Source of the DNA: Salinicola acroporae
GTDB lineage: Bacteria; Pseudomonadota; Gammaproteobacteria; Pseudomonadales; Halomonadaceae
NCBI RefSeq assembly: GCF_003206615.1
Contig: NZ_PZJW01000006.1
Span: 186,001 to 250,000, forward strand
Length of the DNA stretch: 64,000 bases
Reading direction: 5' to 3'
Position 1 is the stretch's first letter; each line of letters opens with the position of its first letter. The position numbers and the translations under genes are program-made. Under the pieces are notes generated by a model that was given only the letters and a program-made list of their open reading frames with translations, had not been told where the DNA came from and ran no database searches. Below, in pieces: positions 8,371 through 18,626 of the stretch.

Positions 8371-8961
8371 ATGGCTGATAAGAGTCTCGTCGCGGAGATG
8401 TTTCAGGTTCAGTTGGCGATCGAACTGATCGAGCTGGGCGCACGATTGCAGGTCCTTGAGACGGAGACCGACCTGAGTCGTGGGCGGCTGATCAAGCTCT
8501 ACAAGGAGGTCAAGGGGATGTCGCCGCCGAAAGGCATGCTGCCGTTTTCGGCCGACTGGTTCGTGACCTGGCTGCCGAACATTCATTCCTCGCTTTTCTA
8601 CAATATCTATCGCCGTCTCAATGGTGAGTTGGGATGCGAGCGGATGAGCGCCTTCGTCAAGGCTTACCGGCTCTATCTGGAGCAAGTGTCACTGGATGGC
8701 GTGGAAGCGACACTGGGGCTGACCCGTGCCTGGACGCTGGTTCGGTTCTTCGAAAGCGATCTCCTGCAGCTGTCCCGCTGCAAAGGCTGTCACGGCCAGT
8801 TCGTTGCCCATGCTCATAGTCCCGCACATGACTACGTCTGTGGGATCTGCCAGCCGCCATCTCGGGCAGGAAAGACGCGCAAGGCAAAACGGGTCGCCAA
8901 GCCGTTGGAGCGCACCTTCACCCCCGTCGAGATACCGTTGGCGAAACGCCTGGCCATCTAA
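8371..8961 (+). CDS. flhC: Flagellar master regulator subunit FlhC
   Basis: FlhC is the DNA-binding, zinc-containing partner of FlhD. The 196-residue protein starts MADKSLVAEMFQVQLAIELIELGARLQVLE. It carries the zinc cluster near residues 137-160: CKGCHGQF, then YVCGICQPP, giving four cysteines as in the E. coli protein. The length matches E. coli FlhC (192). It is followed by a strong intrinsic terminator at 8979-9004, which isolates flhDC from motAB. Confidence 0.96.
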   Translation: MADKSLVAEMFQVQLAIELIELGARLQVLETETDLSRGRLIKLYKEVKGMSPPKGMLPFSADWFVTWLPNIHSSLFYNIYRRLNGELGCERMSAFVKAYRLYLEQVSLDGVEATLGLTRAWTLVRFFESDLLQLSRCKGCHGQFVAHAHSPAHDYVCGICQPPSRAGKTRKAKRVAKPLERTFTPVEIPLAKRLAI

Positions 8962-8978
8962 CGGCAACGCGCTGCCGA

Positions 8979-9005
8979 AGCGGGCTTCATCGCCCGCTTT
9001 TTTTG
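8979..9005 (+). terminator. Intrinsic terminator after flhC
   Basis: Perfect 7-bp stem AGCGGGC/GCCCGCT with a 6-base loop, followed by a run of seven T. It lies 18 bases after the flhC stop. Confidence 0.88.
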
Positions 9006-9079
9006 TGCCTGTCGTCATCTGAGGATTAGCCATTCGTCGTAAGCTTTCGGCGAATGACGTTTTTCTGATATTCCCACCC

Positions 9080-9107
9080 TCAAGCCCACCGGGTCCGCTG
9101 CCGATAC
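9080..9107 (+). promoter_or_regulatory. Probable sigma-28 promoter of motAB
   Basis: TCAAGCCC, 12 bases, GCCGATAC. The -10 differs from GCCGATAA at one position. The -35 is TCAAG rather than TAAAG, with a spacer one base longer than the norm. It lies 41 bases upstream of the motA GTG start. Confidence 0.6.
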
Positions 9108-9148
9108 AGTCTTCAGGTTCGCCATGTAATGTATACGGGAGTCGCTCC

Positions 9149-10036
9149 GTGCTGATCTTAGTCGGCTACATCATCGTTTTAGGCAGCGTGTTCGGTGGCT
9201 ACGTCGCGATCGGCGGTCATCTTGGCGCGCTGGTCCAACCCGCCGAGTTCGTCATGATCATTGGCGCAGCGCTCGGTGCCTTCGTCTGTGCCAACAACGG
9301 CAAGGCGATCAAGGCCACTCTGCGTTCATTCTCGAAACTCAAACGCACCAAGCGCTACAACAAGATGATGTACATGGAGTTGATGGCGCTCCAGTACCGG
9401 CTTCTGACCAAGGCTCGTCGAGATGGCATGCTGGCGATCGAGCGCGATATCGACTCGCCGCAGGATAGCGCCATCTTCGCCGATTACCCGAAGATTCTCT
9501 CCGACCCGATGATCATGGCGTTTTTGACCGATTACTTGCGCCTGATGGTCAGTGGCAACATGGACCCGTTCGAGATCGATGCGCTGATGGAGCACGAGAT
9601 CGAGACGTTCCAGCACGAGGCGGAGATGCCGGCTCACTCGCTGTCGGCGGTCGGTGATGGCTTGCCGGCGTTCGGGATCGTCGCCGCCGTCATGGGGGTG
9701 GTGCATGCGCTGGGCGCCGCAGACCAGGGCGCCGGGGTGATGGGCCAGATGATCGCGCAGGCACTGGTCGGCACCTTTGCCGGTATCCTGCTGGCATACG
9801 GATTCGTCACGCCGGTGGCGCATCACATCAATCTTCAGGTGGGCGAAGCGACCAAGATGCTGCAATGCATCCGCGTCACGCTGATGGCGAGCCTCAACGG
9901 CTTGGCACCGCAGTTGGCCGTCGAGTTCGGTCGCAAGGCGCTGTTTACCGCCCTGAGACCTTCCTTCAGTGAGCTCGAGGAGCACGTACGCTCCAGCGGT
10001 CAGACCTTGCGCGGCACGGGGACGGATGGCTCATGA
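9149..10036 (+). CDS. motA: Flagellar motor stator protein MotA
   Basis: MotA, with MotB, forms the proton-driven stator of the flagellar motor in the inner membrane. The 295-residue protein begins at a GTG at 9149 with MLILVGYIIVLGSVFGGYVA, the usual MotA first membrane helix. It has the GHLGALVQPAEFVMIIGAALGAF segment and the cytoplasmic loop with charged residues. Two C-terminal membrane helices follow: GDGLPAFGIVAAVMGVVHAL, and the segment GTFAGILLAYGFVTPVA. Length matches E. coli MotA (295). It overlaps motB by ATGA. I see no sign that the stator is of the sodium-type PomA; the sequence is closer to MotA of enterics. Confidence 0.95.
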   Translation: MLILVGYIIVLGSVFGGYVAIGGHLGALVQPAEFVMIIGAALGAFVCANNGKAIKATLRSFSKLKRTKRYNKMMYMELMALQYRLLTKARRDGMLAIERDIDSPQDSAIFADYPKILSDPMIMAFLTDYLRLMVSGNMDPFEIDALMEHEIETFQHEAEMPAHSLSAVGDGLPAFGIVAAVMGVVHALGAADQGAGVMGQMIAQALVGTFAGILLAYGFVTPVAHHINLQVGEATKMLQCIRVTLMASLNGLAPQLAVEFGRKALFTALRPSFSELEEHVRSSGQTLRGTGTDGS

Positions 10037-10953
10037 GCGGTAGCGGTGAGCGGCGCCCGCTGATCATCAAGCGCAAGCGAGTTCAGGCGGCAGCGCACCA
10101 TGGTGGGTCCTGGAAAATCGCCTATGCCGATTTCATGACGGCGCTGATGGCCTTGTTCCTGGTGCTCTGGATTCTCTCCACGGCCAGCCCCAGCCAGCTG
10201 GAGCACATTGCCGAATATTTCCGCACGCCTCTCGCCGTGGCGTTGACGGGTGGCGACAAGACCACGGCCAGTACCAGCGCCATCCCCGGTGGCGGCGACA
10301 ACCCTACCAAGACCGACGGTGAAGTGCGCCGGACCAATGTCCGCGAACAGACGCGCTCAAGCGACGAACAGCGCAATCTGCGCTATCTGCGCGATCGTCT
10401 GCAAAGCGTGATCCAGAGTGATCCCCAGCTCAAGGAACTGCGGTCGCAGTTGCGTATGGACTTCTCGCCGGAGGGATTGCGTGTCCAGATCGTGGATAGC
10501 GACAAACGGCCAATGTTCGAACTCGGCAGCGATCGGCTGGAGCCCTACATGCAGAAGATCCTCCGCCGAATCGCACCGGTCCTCAACGAGATGCCCAACC
10601 CGATCAGTATCAGTGGCCACACGGATGATCTTCCCTATGCCGGGGGCGAGAAAGGATACAGTAACTGGGAACTCTCCGCCGATCGTGCCAATGCCTCCCG
10701 AAGAGAGCTGATCGCGGCCGGCCTCTCCCCCGACAAGCTGCTGAGGGTGGCTGGCATGGGGTCCCGGGTCACCCTGCCGAACACGCAGCCCAGTGACGAT
10801 GTCAATCGCCGTATCAGCATAGTGGTACTGGACAACCGCGCAGCGCGGGCCATCGAGCAGCAGGAGCAGGCGCCGTTTCCGGACCAGGCTCCCGCTCCAG
10901 CGGCCGATGGCGATGGCCGCATTGCAATATTCGGCCAGGAATCATCGAATTGA
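10033..10953 (+). CDS. motB: Flagellar motor stator protein MotB
   Basis: MotB anchors the stator to peptidoglycan and carries the proton-binding aspartate. The 306-residue protein has a short cytoplasmic N-terminus, then WKIAYADFMTALMALFLVLW, in which the Asp of YADFM is the conserved ion-binding residue. A periplasmic linker with a low-complexity GGDKTTAST-type stretch follows. The C-terminal OmpA-like domain (about residues 145-275) has ISISGHTDDLPYAG and NWELSADRANASRREL, the peptidoglycan-binding pattern. Its start overlaps motA (ATGA). The next gene is over 700 bases away, past a hairpin at 11056-11080. Confidence 0.96.
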   Translation: MSGSGERRPLIIKRKRVQAAAHHGGSWKIAYADFMTALMALFLVLWILSTASPSQLEHIAEYFRTPLAVALTGGDKTTASTSAIPGGGDNPTKTDGEVRRTNVREQTRSSDEQRNLRYLRDRLQSVIQSDPQLKELRSQLRMDFSPEGLRVQIVDSDKRPMFELGSDRLEPYMQKILRRIAPVLNEMPNPISISGHTDDLPYAGGEKGYSNWELSADRANASRRELIAAGLSPDKLLRVAGMGSRVTLPNTQPSDDVNRRISIVVLDNRAARAIEQQEQAPFPDQAPAPAADGDGRIAIFGQESSN

Positions 10954-11055
10954 TGCGGCCGCGCCCTCTACGTAAGCCTCCGCGTCAGTGACTCATGAAA
11001 ATCTCGGCTCCTGTGATCGCTGCCCCGCGTTATTTCAAATCCTTCCCATGTGAAA

Positions 11056-11080
11056 CAAAGCCGCTGATCCAGCGGCTTTG
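11056..11080 (+). terminator. Hairpin terminator after motB (perfect 11-bp stem)
   Basis: CAAAGCCGCTG, loop ATC, CAGCGGCTTTG: an exact 11-bp inverted repeat with a 3-base loop and A/T ends, about 100 bases after the motB stop. There is no long T run beyond the stem, so it may act with the TTT inside the stem or as an mRNA 3' end. Confidence 0.65.
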
Positions 11081-11611
11081 ACAGTTCAGTAGCGTTCATT
11101 CTCGTATCGCCCGCGCGCTCCTCAAGATCAGAGAAAAAGTGAGTAACCTCCCAGGCATCGCTCACGGACAAAACTCCCCACTGCTCTGACCGACACGAAG
11201 ATCCAAAAAGGCGAAACCACGCAAGAAGTTCAATCCATGGGGAACGCCGGCGGGCTCTACCCAAGAGTCCAGCCCATGGAATCGAAGATCCGACGATGTC
11301 GCTATCGCCGCTACCACACGCCGAACGGACTCACGATGAGTGGATACTCTCTCATTGGCCGCGCAGACGATCGTTAACCATGGTCAGGCGTTGCGCAGGC
11401 CACAGGGATTGCGCTGGGTACCGGTGATGGTGAAATGGAGGGAGAGGCTTTGCCAGATCTGCCGGCGAGAATCCGTGAATCGGCGATAGAGTGCGATTGG
11501 TCCCGCTGTACGGTCGGGAGTCGCTGTTCGCTTGAGAGCAAATGCTGCCGGATGTGGCGGGCAGGTAGGCGATATGTTTCTTAAAGTGTATTATTTGTAA
11601 CATTTGTAACT

Positions 11612-11637
11612 TCAAGTAACGGGCTCGGGGCCGATAT
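11612..11637 (+). promoter_or_regulatory. Sigma-28-like promoter of the MCP at 11670
   Basis: TCAAGTAA, 10 bases, GCCGATAT. The -10 matches seven of eight consensus bases; the spacer is one base short. Because it overlaps an in-frame upstream ATG at 11637, it supports the downstream ATG at 11670 as the true start. Confidence 0.65.
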
Positions 11638-11669
11638 TGTGTAAGAAATCTCCTACACTGGAACGCGCC

Positions 11670-13346
11670 ATGCTCTCACATTTCAAGATCGGAACCAGAC
11701 TCGGTATCGGGTTCGGCCTCATCCTTCTGCTGTTACTGGCAACCTTGGGGGCCGGTATCATCGGTTTGAAGTCGATTCAGGATACTGCCCAAGTCGCGCT
11801 CGACCGCGATGTCGCGCTGGGATTCAATGCAGCAAACGTGGAAAAACAAGCGCTGGAGCTTCGGCGTTTCGAGAAAGATACCTTGATCAACCTCGGGAAT
11901 TCCGATCAGGTCAAGAGCTACCATGATCGATGGGTAACGTCTTATCAAAACCTGCAGGCTACGCTCGAAAAGGGGCTGCAGGTGACGCAGACGCCTACCA
12001 TCGAGGCACTCTATCGCGACGGGGCGGAGGCTCTGAGGAGTTATGAACTTGGCTACACCGCGGTAGTGCAGCAAATCCAGAATGGCCAACTGATATCGAC
12101 GGCTGATGCCAACGAGGCACTGGGCGAGTACAAACAATCGATCTATCAGTTGGAGAAAATCGCCACCAGTATCAATGAGACGGTTCAGGAGCGGGTGGCG
12201 CAAACTGACGAGACGATCGATGCTCAATACACGACTGCCTTTTGGTCTCTCATTATTTCGGCTCTGGCGGCGTTGGCCCTGGCGAGCATTCTTGCGGTAG
12301 TGATAACTCGCGGTATTGTCCTGCCGTTACGGAAGGCCGTCGAGTTGGCGAGGCGCGTGGCGGAGGGAGATTTGACTTCTAGCGTCGAGCCTAAGGGCAA
12401 GGACGAGTTGGCGATGCTGCTCGGCTCGATGAATGAGATGCAGCACAATCTCAGCGAGCTGGTGAGCGCTCTCCGTGCTAGCAGTGGGGAAGTCTATACA
12501 GGCGCCAACGAGATGGCTGTCGGCAGTGAGGAGTTGTCTTCCCGTACGGAACAGCAGGCTTCGGCACTTCAGGAAACGGCGGCGAGCATGGAGGAGATCA
12601 CTTCGACGGTCCGACAGAATGCGGAGTCGGCGGACGAGGCGCATCGTCTCACCACGAGTGCTGCCGATACGGCGGAGATAGGTAACGGGGATATCCAACT
12701 CACGATAGAGCTCATGCAGACTATCGCGGGTAGCTCGAAAAAAATCGATGAATTGGTAGAGGTCATTGATTCTATTGCCTTCCAGACCAATATCTTGGCG
12801 TTGAATGCGTCTGTCGAAGCAGCCAGGGCCGGTGAGCAGGGGCGAGGCTTCGCGGTCGTTGCCAATGAGGTTCGGGCGTTGGCGAGCCGTAGTGCCTTGT
12901 CCGCCAAGGAGATCCGTGCAACGGTTGCGCTGACTTCCACTCATATCGCCGATGGTGCAAAACAGGCTGAACGCAGCGGCAAAACCATGCTTCAGATCGT
13001 CGAGTCGGTTCGTAAAATCTCGGGACTGATGAAGGAATTCTCAACCGCGACGCGTGAGCAAACTAGCGCCATTGAGCAAGTCAACGTTGCGGTTAGCGAG
13101 ATGGATTCCGTCACGCAACAGAATGCGTCATTGGTCCAGCAGACCAGTACTGCCTCGACTTCTCTCGAAATTCAAGCTCAGCACCTTGCCAGTCTGGTCG
13201 CCAAATTTAAGGTCGATGAGAAATATGGCCTCTCACCTCCAGTGAAGGAGAAGATCGTCAAAAGCGAGGGAAAGACCAGCATTGCCTTATCCGGCAAAGC
13301 ACCGAAAACTGATCCAGCGGTTGAAGAAGAGTGGGCCGCGTTTTAG
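11670..13346 (+). CDS. Methyl-accepting chemotaxis protein, four-helix-bundle sensor, with CheR-tether tail
   Basis: This 558-residue chemoreceptor has a membrane helix at about 11-33, a periplasmic helical sensor of about 155 residues, a second membrane helix at about 190-213, HAMP to about 265, and the cytoplasmic signalling hairpin. The hairpin tip is [20 protein letters not shown]. The sensor's [10 protein letters not shown] block recalls four-helix-bundle/HBM receptors; its ligand is unknown. The last residues are EEWAAF, a match to the xWxxF pentapeptide that recruits CheR and CheB in Tar and Tsr, so this is probably a major receptor. The ATG at 11670 was chosen over one at 11637, which lies inside the promoter. 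Confidence 0.92.
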   Translation: MLSHFKIGTRLGIGFGLILLLLLATLGAGIIGLKSIQDTAQVALDRDVALGFNAANVEKQALELRRFEKDTLINLGNSDQVKSYHDRWVTSYQNLQATLEKGLQVTQTPTIEALYRDGAEALRSYELGYTAVVQQIQNGQLISTADANEALGEYKQSIYQLEKIATSINETVQERVAQTDETIDAQYTTAFWSLIISALAALALASILAVVITRGIVLPLRKAVELARRVAEGDLTSSVEPKGKDELAMLLGSMNEMQHNLSELVSALRASSGEVYTGANEMAVGSEELSSRTEQQASALQETAASMEEITSTVRQNAESADEAHRLTTSAADTAEIGNGDIQLTIELMQTIAGSSKKIDELVEVIDSIAFQTNILALNASVEAARAGEQGRGFAVVANEVRALASRSALSAKEIRATVALTSTHIADGAKQAERSGKTMLQIVESVRKISGLMKEFSTATREQTSAIEQVNVAVSEMDSVTQQNASLVQQTSTASTSLEIQAQHLASLVAKFKVDEKYGLSPPVKEKIVKSEGKTSIALSGKAPKTDPAVEEEWAAF

Positions 13347-13370
13347 ACGAAGCTGCACTGGCCGTTTGCC

Positions 13371-13392
13371 AACCCCGGTTTACCGGGGTTGT
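13371..13392 (+). terminator. Hairpin after the MCP gene
   Basis: AACCCCGG, loop TTTA, CCGGGGTT, then GTT: an 8-bp perfect stem 25 bases after the stop. The T tract is weak. Confidence 0.6.
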
Positions 13393-13879
13393 TATCGAGG
13401 CCTTTTGAATACATCGCTATCGGGAACAGTAGCCGCTGTCGTCGAGGCTGTCCTCGATTTCAGAGGTGAGCCAATCAGCGCTGTCAATGCCGGCTTCCCG
13501 ACTGATGAGGATGGTAGGGGGCTGGAATGAGGTCGGCGTGGCCGTGGGCGATCGGCAGCTTGTACGGGGCACTGCGGCTGGTGTTTGGTAGGTATATTCG
13601 CTCGAGTTTCTACGGAACTGCGATTTTTTCGTCCTGCTTGTTTTTACTCATGGTCTGCAACCAGCGTTCATGACACCCGTCGGTTCCCCACCCCTTCCGC
13701 GCGCAAGATGGGTTGGAAATGAAACAACGTTGGCTCTTGGCCTAGTCCTCGTCGTTGGTGAGCCCTGAGCCGGTTATAGACGCCAGTTTCTTGGTCCGAG
13801 ATGGTTCAATCTGACAGTCGTGTGTCGGTGGAGGCGCCCCGGATGCATGACCGCACGTACCGCCAGGCTAAGAATTGAT

Positions 13880-13907
13880 TAAAGAGGTCGAGAGACGCTG
13901 CCGATAG
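13880..13907 (+). promoter_or_regulatory. Probable sigma-28 promoter of cheAW
   Basis: TAAAGAGG, 12 bases, GCCGATAG. The -35 core TAAAG is exact, the -10 differs at one base, and the spacer is one base long. The cheA ATG lies about 120 bases downstream, leaving an unusually long leader. Confidence 0.7.
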
Positions 13908-14027
13908 TGAGGACATCGTAAGCAGCGATCGGATGCGAGCTCGGGCCATCGTGAGTGAGGTTGTGAGGAAGCATTCTGAAGCAGGCTTTTCAAGTCCATA
14001 TATATCAATGGTATAGGCACGCCGCAA

Positions 14028-16151
14028 ATGGACATTTCCGATTTTTACGACACGTTCTTTGAAGAAGCCGAAGAGCTGCTGGCGGACATGGAACGCCTGC
14101 TGCTGGATCTCGATGTCGACGATCCGGATGGCGAAGATCTCAACGCGATCTTTCGCGCTGCACACTCCATCAAGGGAGGGGCAGGTACCTTCGGTTTTAC
14201 CGTCCTGCAGGAAACGACCCACCTGCTGGAGAACCTGCTGGACCATACGCGGCGAGGCGAACTCAAACTGCGGCGCGATATCGTCGACACGTTCCTGGAA
14301 ACCAAAGATATGTTGCATGACCAACTGGATGCCTATCGCAATGGTGGCGAGCCCGACGCGGAGGCGTTCGAGCGTATCTCCCGCGTGCTGCAGCAGATGG
14401 CGCTTGACGAGTTGGGGCAGGGCGAAGCGGTAAAGGGGAAGGCGACACCAGATCCGGTGCCGGCACCGACACCTCCGCCGGAGACCAGCGAAGTGGCCGA
14501 GGCCGATCGCGATGGCGCCGGCGAGACCGCTGGACGACAGCTTTCGATCACACTGAGCGGCGTCAGCGACAATGACCGGGAGCTGCTGGTCGAGGAGCTT
14601 CAGCACTTCGGGACGATCGCCTCGCAGTCCGGCGATGTCGCCCGGTATCGAGTCTTGCTCGATAGCACCGAATCCAAGGACGATATCGAAGCCGTTCTCT
14701 GTTTCATCATCGAGCCGGAGCAGTTGTCGATAGAAGTGGAAGCCCCGGGGGGTGGCGCGGATCTTGCGGAGCCTCAGGCACCGGCAGCCTCCGAGGCGAT
14801 GCCCAAGAGTGAACCGATCTCCGCGGTGGCGCCCGATGATCTCCCCGAACCGGATAAAGTCGAGCCGAAGGGCAGCGCAACGCCATCGCGAGCGCCCGGC
14901 AAATCAGGCGGGAAAAGCGCCAAGGGCAGCGAATCCAGCACCATTCGGGTACCGGTGGACAAGGTGGATCAGATCATCAACCTGGTCGGCGAGTTGATCA
15001 TCACCCAGTCGATGCTGGAGCAGACGGCCAGCGACCTGGATATCGTGTCCCACGGGCCGCTCGTCAACGGCATGAACCTGCTGCAGCGCAACGCCCGAGA
15101 TCTGCAGGAATCGGTCATGTCGATTCGCATGATGCCCATGGACTACGTGTTCAGCCGCTTCCCCCGCCTGGTCCGGGACCTGGCGGCCAAGCTGGGCAAG
15201 GATGTCGAACTGGTGACCGAGGGCAAGTCCACCGAGCTCGACAAGAGCCTGATCGAACGCATCATCGATCCCCTGACCCATCTGGTGAGGAACAGCCTGG
15301 ACCATGGCCTGGAGTCGCCGGACAAGCGTGAAGCCGCCGGCAAATCACCGACCGGGCGTCTGACCCTGTCAGCCCAGCATCAGGGCGGCAACATCCTGAT
15401 CGAAGTGATCGATGATGGTGCCGGGCTCAATCGCGAGAGAATCCTGGCCAAGGCGAAATCCAGCGGTCTGCCCGTTACCGACTCCATGAGCGACGACGAT
15501 GTCTGGCAACTGATTTTCGCGCCGGGTTTCTCCACCGCCGAGCAGGTCAGCGATGTTTCCGGGCGGGGCGTGGGCATGGACGTCGTCAAGCGCAACATCC
15601 AGGAGATGGGTGGGCACGTCGAGATCCTGAGCAAGCCGGGCCAGGGCACGACGACCCGGATCGTGCTGCCGCTGACGCTCGCGATCCTGGATGGCATGTC
15701 GATTCGATGCGGCAACGAAACCTTCCTGTTGCCGTTGAACGCAGTGCTGGAGTCTCTGCAGCCGCAGGCCGAGGACCTCTACTCGATGGCCGGCGACGAC
15801 CAGTTGCTCAAGGTGCGCGACGAGTACCTTCCCATCATCGCGTTGCATCACACGTTGGACGTCACTGGCGCCAAGACCGAGTTGACCGAGGCCATCGCGG
15901 TCATCGTCCAGGGCGAGGGGCGTCGCTATGCACTGCTGGTGGACGACCTTGTCGGCCAGCAACAGGTCGTGGTCAAGAATCTCGAAACCAACTATCGCAG
16001 AGTGCCGGGAATCTCCGCCGCCACCATCCTCGGTGATGGCAGCGTGGCCTTGATTCTCGACATTGCCGATCTTCATCGTCTCGATCGACGCAAGTCGCAG
16101 CAGCGTTACGAGGCGAAACATCAAAACCTGCAAGAGGTATCGCTAGCATGA
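14028..16151 (+). CDS. cheA: Chemotaxis histidine kinase CheA
   Basis: CheA autophosphorylates under receptor control and passes phosphate to CheY and CheB. The 707-residue protein has an HPt domain with the phosphorylated His in [15 protein letters not shown] (His46). A variable middle region follows, with a long Pro/Ala/Glu linker (about 140-170 and 245-305). Then come the dimerisation domain, the kinase with N box ([14 protein letters not shown]), G1 box (VIDDGAGLN) and G2 box ([10 protein letters not shown]), and a C-terminal CheW-like domain. It is longer than E. coli CheA (654), mostly from the linkers. It overlaps cheW by ATGA. Confidence 0.97.
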   Translation: MDISDFYDTFFEEAEELLADMERLLLDLDVDDPDGEDLNAIFRAAHSIKGGAGTFGFTVLQETTHLLENLLDHTRRGELKLRRDIVDTFLETKDMLHDQLDAYRNGGEPDAEAFERISRVLQQMALDELGQGEAVKGKATPDPVPAPTPPPETSEVAEADRDGAGETAGRQLSITLSGVSDNDRELLVEELQHFGTIASQSGDVARYRVLLDSTESKDDIEAVLCFIIEPEQLSIEVEAPGGGADLAEPQAPAASEAMPKSEPISAVAPDDLPEPDKVEPKGSATPSRAPGKSGGKSAKGSESSTIRVPVDKVDQIINLVGELIITQSMLEQTASDLDIVSHGPLVNGMNLLQRNARDLQESVMSIRMMPMDYVFSRFPRLVRDLAAKLGKDVELVTEGKSTELDKSLIERIIDPLTHLVRNSLDHGLESPDKREAAGKSPTGRLTLSAQHQGGNILIEVIDDGAGLNRERILAKAKSSGLPVTDSMSDDDVWQLIFAPGFSTAEQVSDVSGRGVGMDVVKRNIQEMGGHVEILSKPGQGTTTRIVLPLTLAILDGMSIRCGNETFLLPLNAVLESLQPQAEDLYSMAGDDQLLKVRDEYLPIIALHHTLDVTGAKTELTEAIAVIVQGEGRRYALLVDDLVGQQQVVVKNLETNYRRVPGISAATILGDGSVALILDIADLHRLDRRKSQQRYEAKHQNLQEVSLA

Positions 16152-16648
16152 GCGCACAAGCGAACACGAACGCCCTCGCCAATGACACAGCGAGCAGTGA
16201 ATATCTGGTCTTCTCCCTGGGCGACGAGGAGTACGCCGTCGATATCCTCAAGGTGCAGGAGATCCGTGGTTACGAGAACGTCACCCGCATTGCCAATGTG
16301 CCCGACTTCATCAAGGGGGTCACCAATCTTCGTGGCGTCATCGTCCCGATCATCGACCTGCGACTGAAGTTTCACCTCGACAAGGTCGAGTACGGCGGAC
16401 AGACGGTGGTGATCGTGGTCAACGTCGATGATCGCATCGTCGGCATCGTCGTCGACGGCGTCTCCGACGTGATGAGCCTGGCACCGGACCAGATCAAGCC
16501 GGCACCGGAGTTCGGCGTGACACTCTCCTCGGATTATCTGAGTGGAATCGGCAGTCTCGAGGACCGCATGCTGGTACTGGTCGACATCGAGAAGCTGCTG
16601 ACCCATGAAGAGATGCAGTTGGTGGAGCGGACGGCCGAAAGCGCCTGA
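16148..16648 (+). CDS. cheW: Chemotaxis coupling protein CheW
   Basis: CheW bridges receptors and CheA in the polar signalling array. The 166-residue protein is a single CheW domain, with [21 protein letters not shown] at the start. [16 protein letters not shown] follows, which is the conserved receptor- and kinase-binding core. The length is the same as E. coli CheW (167). It is coupled to cheA (ATGA overlap) and followed by a strong UUCG-loop terminator, so cheA-cheW form their own transcription unit. Confidence 0.97.
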   Translation: MSAQANTNALANDTASSEYLVFSLGDEEYAVDILKVQEIRGYENVTRIANVPDFIKGVTNLRGVIVPIIDLRLKFHLDKVEYGGQTVVIVVNVDDRIVGIVVDGVSDVMSLAPDQIKPAPEFGVTLSSDYLSGIGSLEDRMLVLVDIEKLLTHEEMQLVERTAESA

Positions 16649-16670
16649 TTCCCTTCCCTGACTCAGGCGA

Positions 16671-16699
16671 AAACCGCAGCTTCGGCTGCGGTTTTTTTA
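16671..16699 (+). terminator. Intrinsic terminator after cheW (UUCG tetraloop)
   Basis: AAACCGCAGC, loop TTCG, GCTGCGGTTT followed by more T: a 10-bp perfect stem closed by a UUCG tetraloop, 22 bases after the cheW stop. Confidence 0.92.
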
Positions 16700-16745
16700 T
16701 GCGCCGCGAGATTCGCCGATGCTTGGGACTTTAGTCTGACGACGA

Positions 16746-16772
16746 TAAAGGAAGCCTCCCGAAGGCCGATAA
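16746..16772 (+). promoter_or_regulatory. Sigma-28 promoter of the Cache MCP
   Basis: TAAAGGAA, 11 bases, GCCGATAA. The -10 and the TAAAG core are exact and the spacing is ideal. The MCP start lies 87 bases downstream. Confidence 0.88.
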
Positions 16773-16859
16773 GATAGCTGTCGCGCTGACGATCAGCTTC
16801 AGTAAGAGCGGGCGTGGCGTCCATCAAGCAACTGTTCGAGCAACCTGGGTAAGAATGCC

Positions 16860-18494
16860 ATGCTGAATTTTCGAGAGTGGACGATGCGTCGCAAGTTGTG
16901 GGCGACATTGGGATTGATGTGGATCGGCCTGATCATGGTGGCGGGTTGGTCGCTTTACTCCATGCGAGAAAACCTGATGGAGCAGCGAATCCAGAGCCTG
17001 CAGTACTTCATCGGCAGCGCCAAGCAACTGGTCGACAGCTACGTCAGCCAAGCGGAGAGTGGAGAGCTGAGCGAAGCGGATGCCAAGCAGCAGGCCCGTA
17101 ATGCGCTCTCGCATCTTGGATTCGGCGCCGACGGGTATATCTTCGTCTTCGATTCGAATCTTGAGATCGTCGAGCATCCAAGGCGTGCGGTGGGGGACAG
17201 TATGCGGGATTACCAGGACCCCAACGGTGTCTATCTCTATCGCGAAATGTTCGCCGCCGCGCAGAAACCCGACGGTGGTCTGGTGCCTTACGCTTCCCGT
17301 CGCAGCGATGGCGACGAGATGTACGACAAGCTCAGTTACGTGATGCGCGTCCCGCAGTGGGACTGGCAGATCGCCACGGGTGTCTACGTTGACGATATCG
17401 ATGCCGTGCTGGCCGATGGCGCCGCGGTCTACCTCGCACTTATCGCCGCTATCGGTGGCTTGCTGTCTTTGATCGTGGCCTGGGTCATTCGCAACGTGCT
17501 CGGGCGTCTGGGTGGCGATCCGGGGCATGCGCGCAAGAGCATCCAGAAAATCGCCGAAGGCGACTTCTCCCAGCCGCTGGAACTCAAGTCCAAGGACACC
17601 GACAGTCTTCTCTTCGCGATAGAAAGTATGCGCCAGCGCCTGTCGAAGACCTTCTCCGATATTCGAGCCAGCGCCGAGTGGGTCAACGTCGGCGCCGGGC
17701 AGATCGACAGTGGCAATCAGGATCTGGCGGTGCGAACGGATCAGCAGTCCGCTGCGATCGTCGAGACGGCCTCCAGCATGGAGCAACTGACCCAGACGGT
17801 TCGTCACAACGCCGATAATGCCGATACGGCCACCCAGGCCGCGATGCAGACTCGTCAGCGGGCCCAGCAGGGGGGCGAGATGATGCGCGACATCGAGACC
17901 ACCATGTCGAAGATTCAGGAGGGATCACGGCAGATGGCCGAGATCGTCGACATGATCGACAACATCGCTTTCCAGACCAACATCCTGGCCTTGAACGCCT
18001 CCGTCGAGGCCGCGCGCGCTGGCTCCGCCGGTCGAGGGTTCGCCGTCGTCGCCGAGGAAGTGCGCAACCTGGCAAGCCGCAGCGCAGAGGCCTCCAGGGA
18101 GATCAGAACGTTGATCACCGGCTCCGGGGAGCAGGTCAACAGCGGGGCAGCCCTGATCGAGCAGGCGGGCCGGGCGATGGAGGAGATCGTTTCTTCAGTG
18201 GCCAGCGTCAGTGGTCTGATGGAAGAGATCGCCAACGCGTCTCGGGAGCAACGCAGCGGGATCGAGCAGGTCAACCAGGCGATCACCGAACTCGACCAGG
18301 TCACCAGTCAGAACGCCGCGCTGGTGCAACAGACCGCCAGTGCTTCCCAGTCGCTGGTGGGGCAAGCGCGAAAGCTTGAATCGACACTGGAGCACTATCG
18401 CGTGGCGGCAGCCGACAGCGACGATAACCCGGGGCTGACACAGTGGCGGCCGAGCAGCGAGCGGGAGCGCCAGGATCTGGAACAGCTTGCCTGA
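16860..18494 (+). CDS. Methyl-accepting chemotaxis protein with periplasmic single-Cache domain
   Basis: This 544-residue receptor has a membrane helix at about 12-32, a periplasmic domain at about 35-188, and a second membrane helix at about 189-210. The periplasmic domain contains [15 protein letters not shown] and [17 protein letters not shown], hallmarks of the sCache_2 fold (small ligands such as carboxylates are common but unproven here). After HAMP comes a complete signalling hairpin with [20 protein letters not shown] at the tip. The C-terminus (DLEQLA) lacks a WxxF CheR-binding pentapeptide, unlike the MCPs on each side, so it probably depends on them for efficient adaptation. It has its own ideal sigma-28 promoter. 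Confidence 0.93.
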   Translation: MLNFREWTMRRKLWATLGLMWIGLIMVAGWSLYSMRENLMEQRIQSLQYFIGSAKQLVDSYVSQAESGELSEADAKQQARNALSHLGFGADGYIFVFDSNLEIVEHPRRAVGDSMRDYQDPNGVYLYREMFAAAQKPDGGLVPYASRRSDGDEMYDKLSYVMRVPQWDWQIATGVYVDDIDAVLADGAAVYLALIAAIGGLLSLIVAWVIRNVLGRLGGDPGHARKSIQKIAEGDFSQPLELKSKDTDSLLFAIESMRQRLSKTFSDIRASAEWVNVGAGQIDSGNQDLAVRTDQQSAAIVETASSMEQLTQTVRHNADNADTATQAAMQTRQRAQQGGEMMRDIETTMSKIQEGSRQMAEIVDMIDNIAFQTNILALNASVEAARAGSAGRGFAVVAEEVRNLASRSAEASREIRTLITGSGEQVNSGAALIEQAGRAMEEIVSSVASVSGLMEEIANASREQRSGIEQVNQAITELDQVTSQNAALVQQTASASQSLVGQARKLESTLEHYRVAAADSDDNPGLTQWRPSSERERQDLEQLA

Positions 18495-18518
18495 GCGGGC
18501 GTCGTCGAGAAGGAAGGC

Positions 18519-18545
18519 TCAAGAGCGTGGTCGATCGGCCGATAA
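18519..18545 (+). promoter_or_regulatory. Sigma-28 promoter of the PAS-MCP/cheRB unit
   Basis: TCAAGAGC, 11 bases, GCCGATAA. The -10 is exact and the spacing ideal; the -35 differs at one base of the TAAAG core. It lies 81 bases upstream of the MCP start and probably also drives cheR and cheB. Confidence 0.8.
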
Positions 18546-18626
18546 CAGTTCGCAACGATCACATTTGGTCCGCCGGGTGCCCTCCGGCGGACCCTGACTG
18601 GGCATAACAACACCAGGGATGCTGCG

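Larger units (their letters stand above)
10954..11669. other. Intergenic region between motB and an MCP gene
   Basis: These 716 bases hold no gene I can support. The features seen are a perfect hairpin at 11056-11080 and a sigma-28-like promoter at 11612-11637. The rest, about 11100-11580, has no open frame with convincing codon use; a possible 98-codon minus-strand frame runs straight through the hairpin and is rejected. Confidence 0.6.
13347..14027. other. Intergenic region upstream of cheA
   Basis: These 681 bases contain the MCP hairpin near the left end and the cheA sigma-28-like promoter at 13880-13907. Between them, 13400-13870, I see only short interrupted frames. A minus-strand stretch from an ATG at 13651 is stopped after 13 codons. 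No transposase or tRNA remnants were recognised. Confidence 0.5.

Noticed and set aside
10968-11264. A 98-codon minus-strand frame after motB
   Set aside because: It runs through the perfect hairpin at 11056-11080, has atypical composition and no family resemblance.
13560-13651. A minus-strand frame from an ATG at 13651 that might be a decayed small gene
   Set aside because: It stops after 13 codons; the following frames can be read only by ignoring stops and nothing matches a known family.
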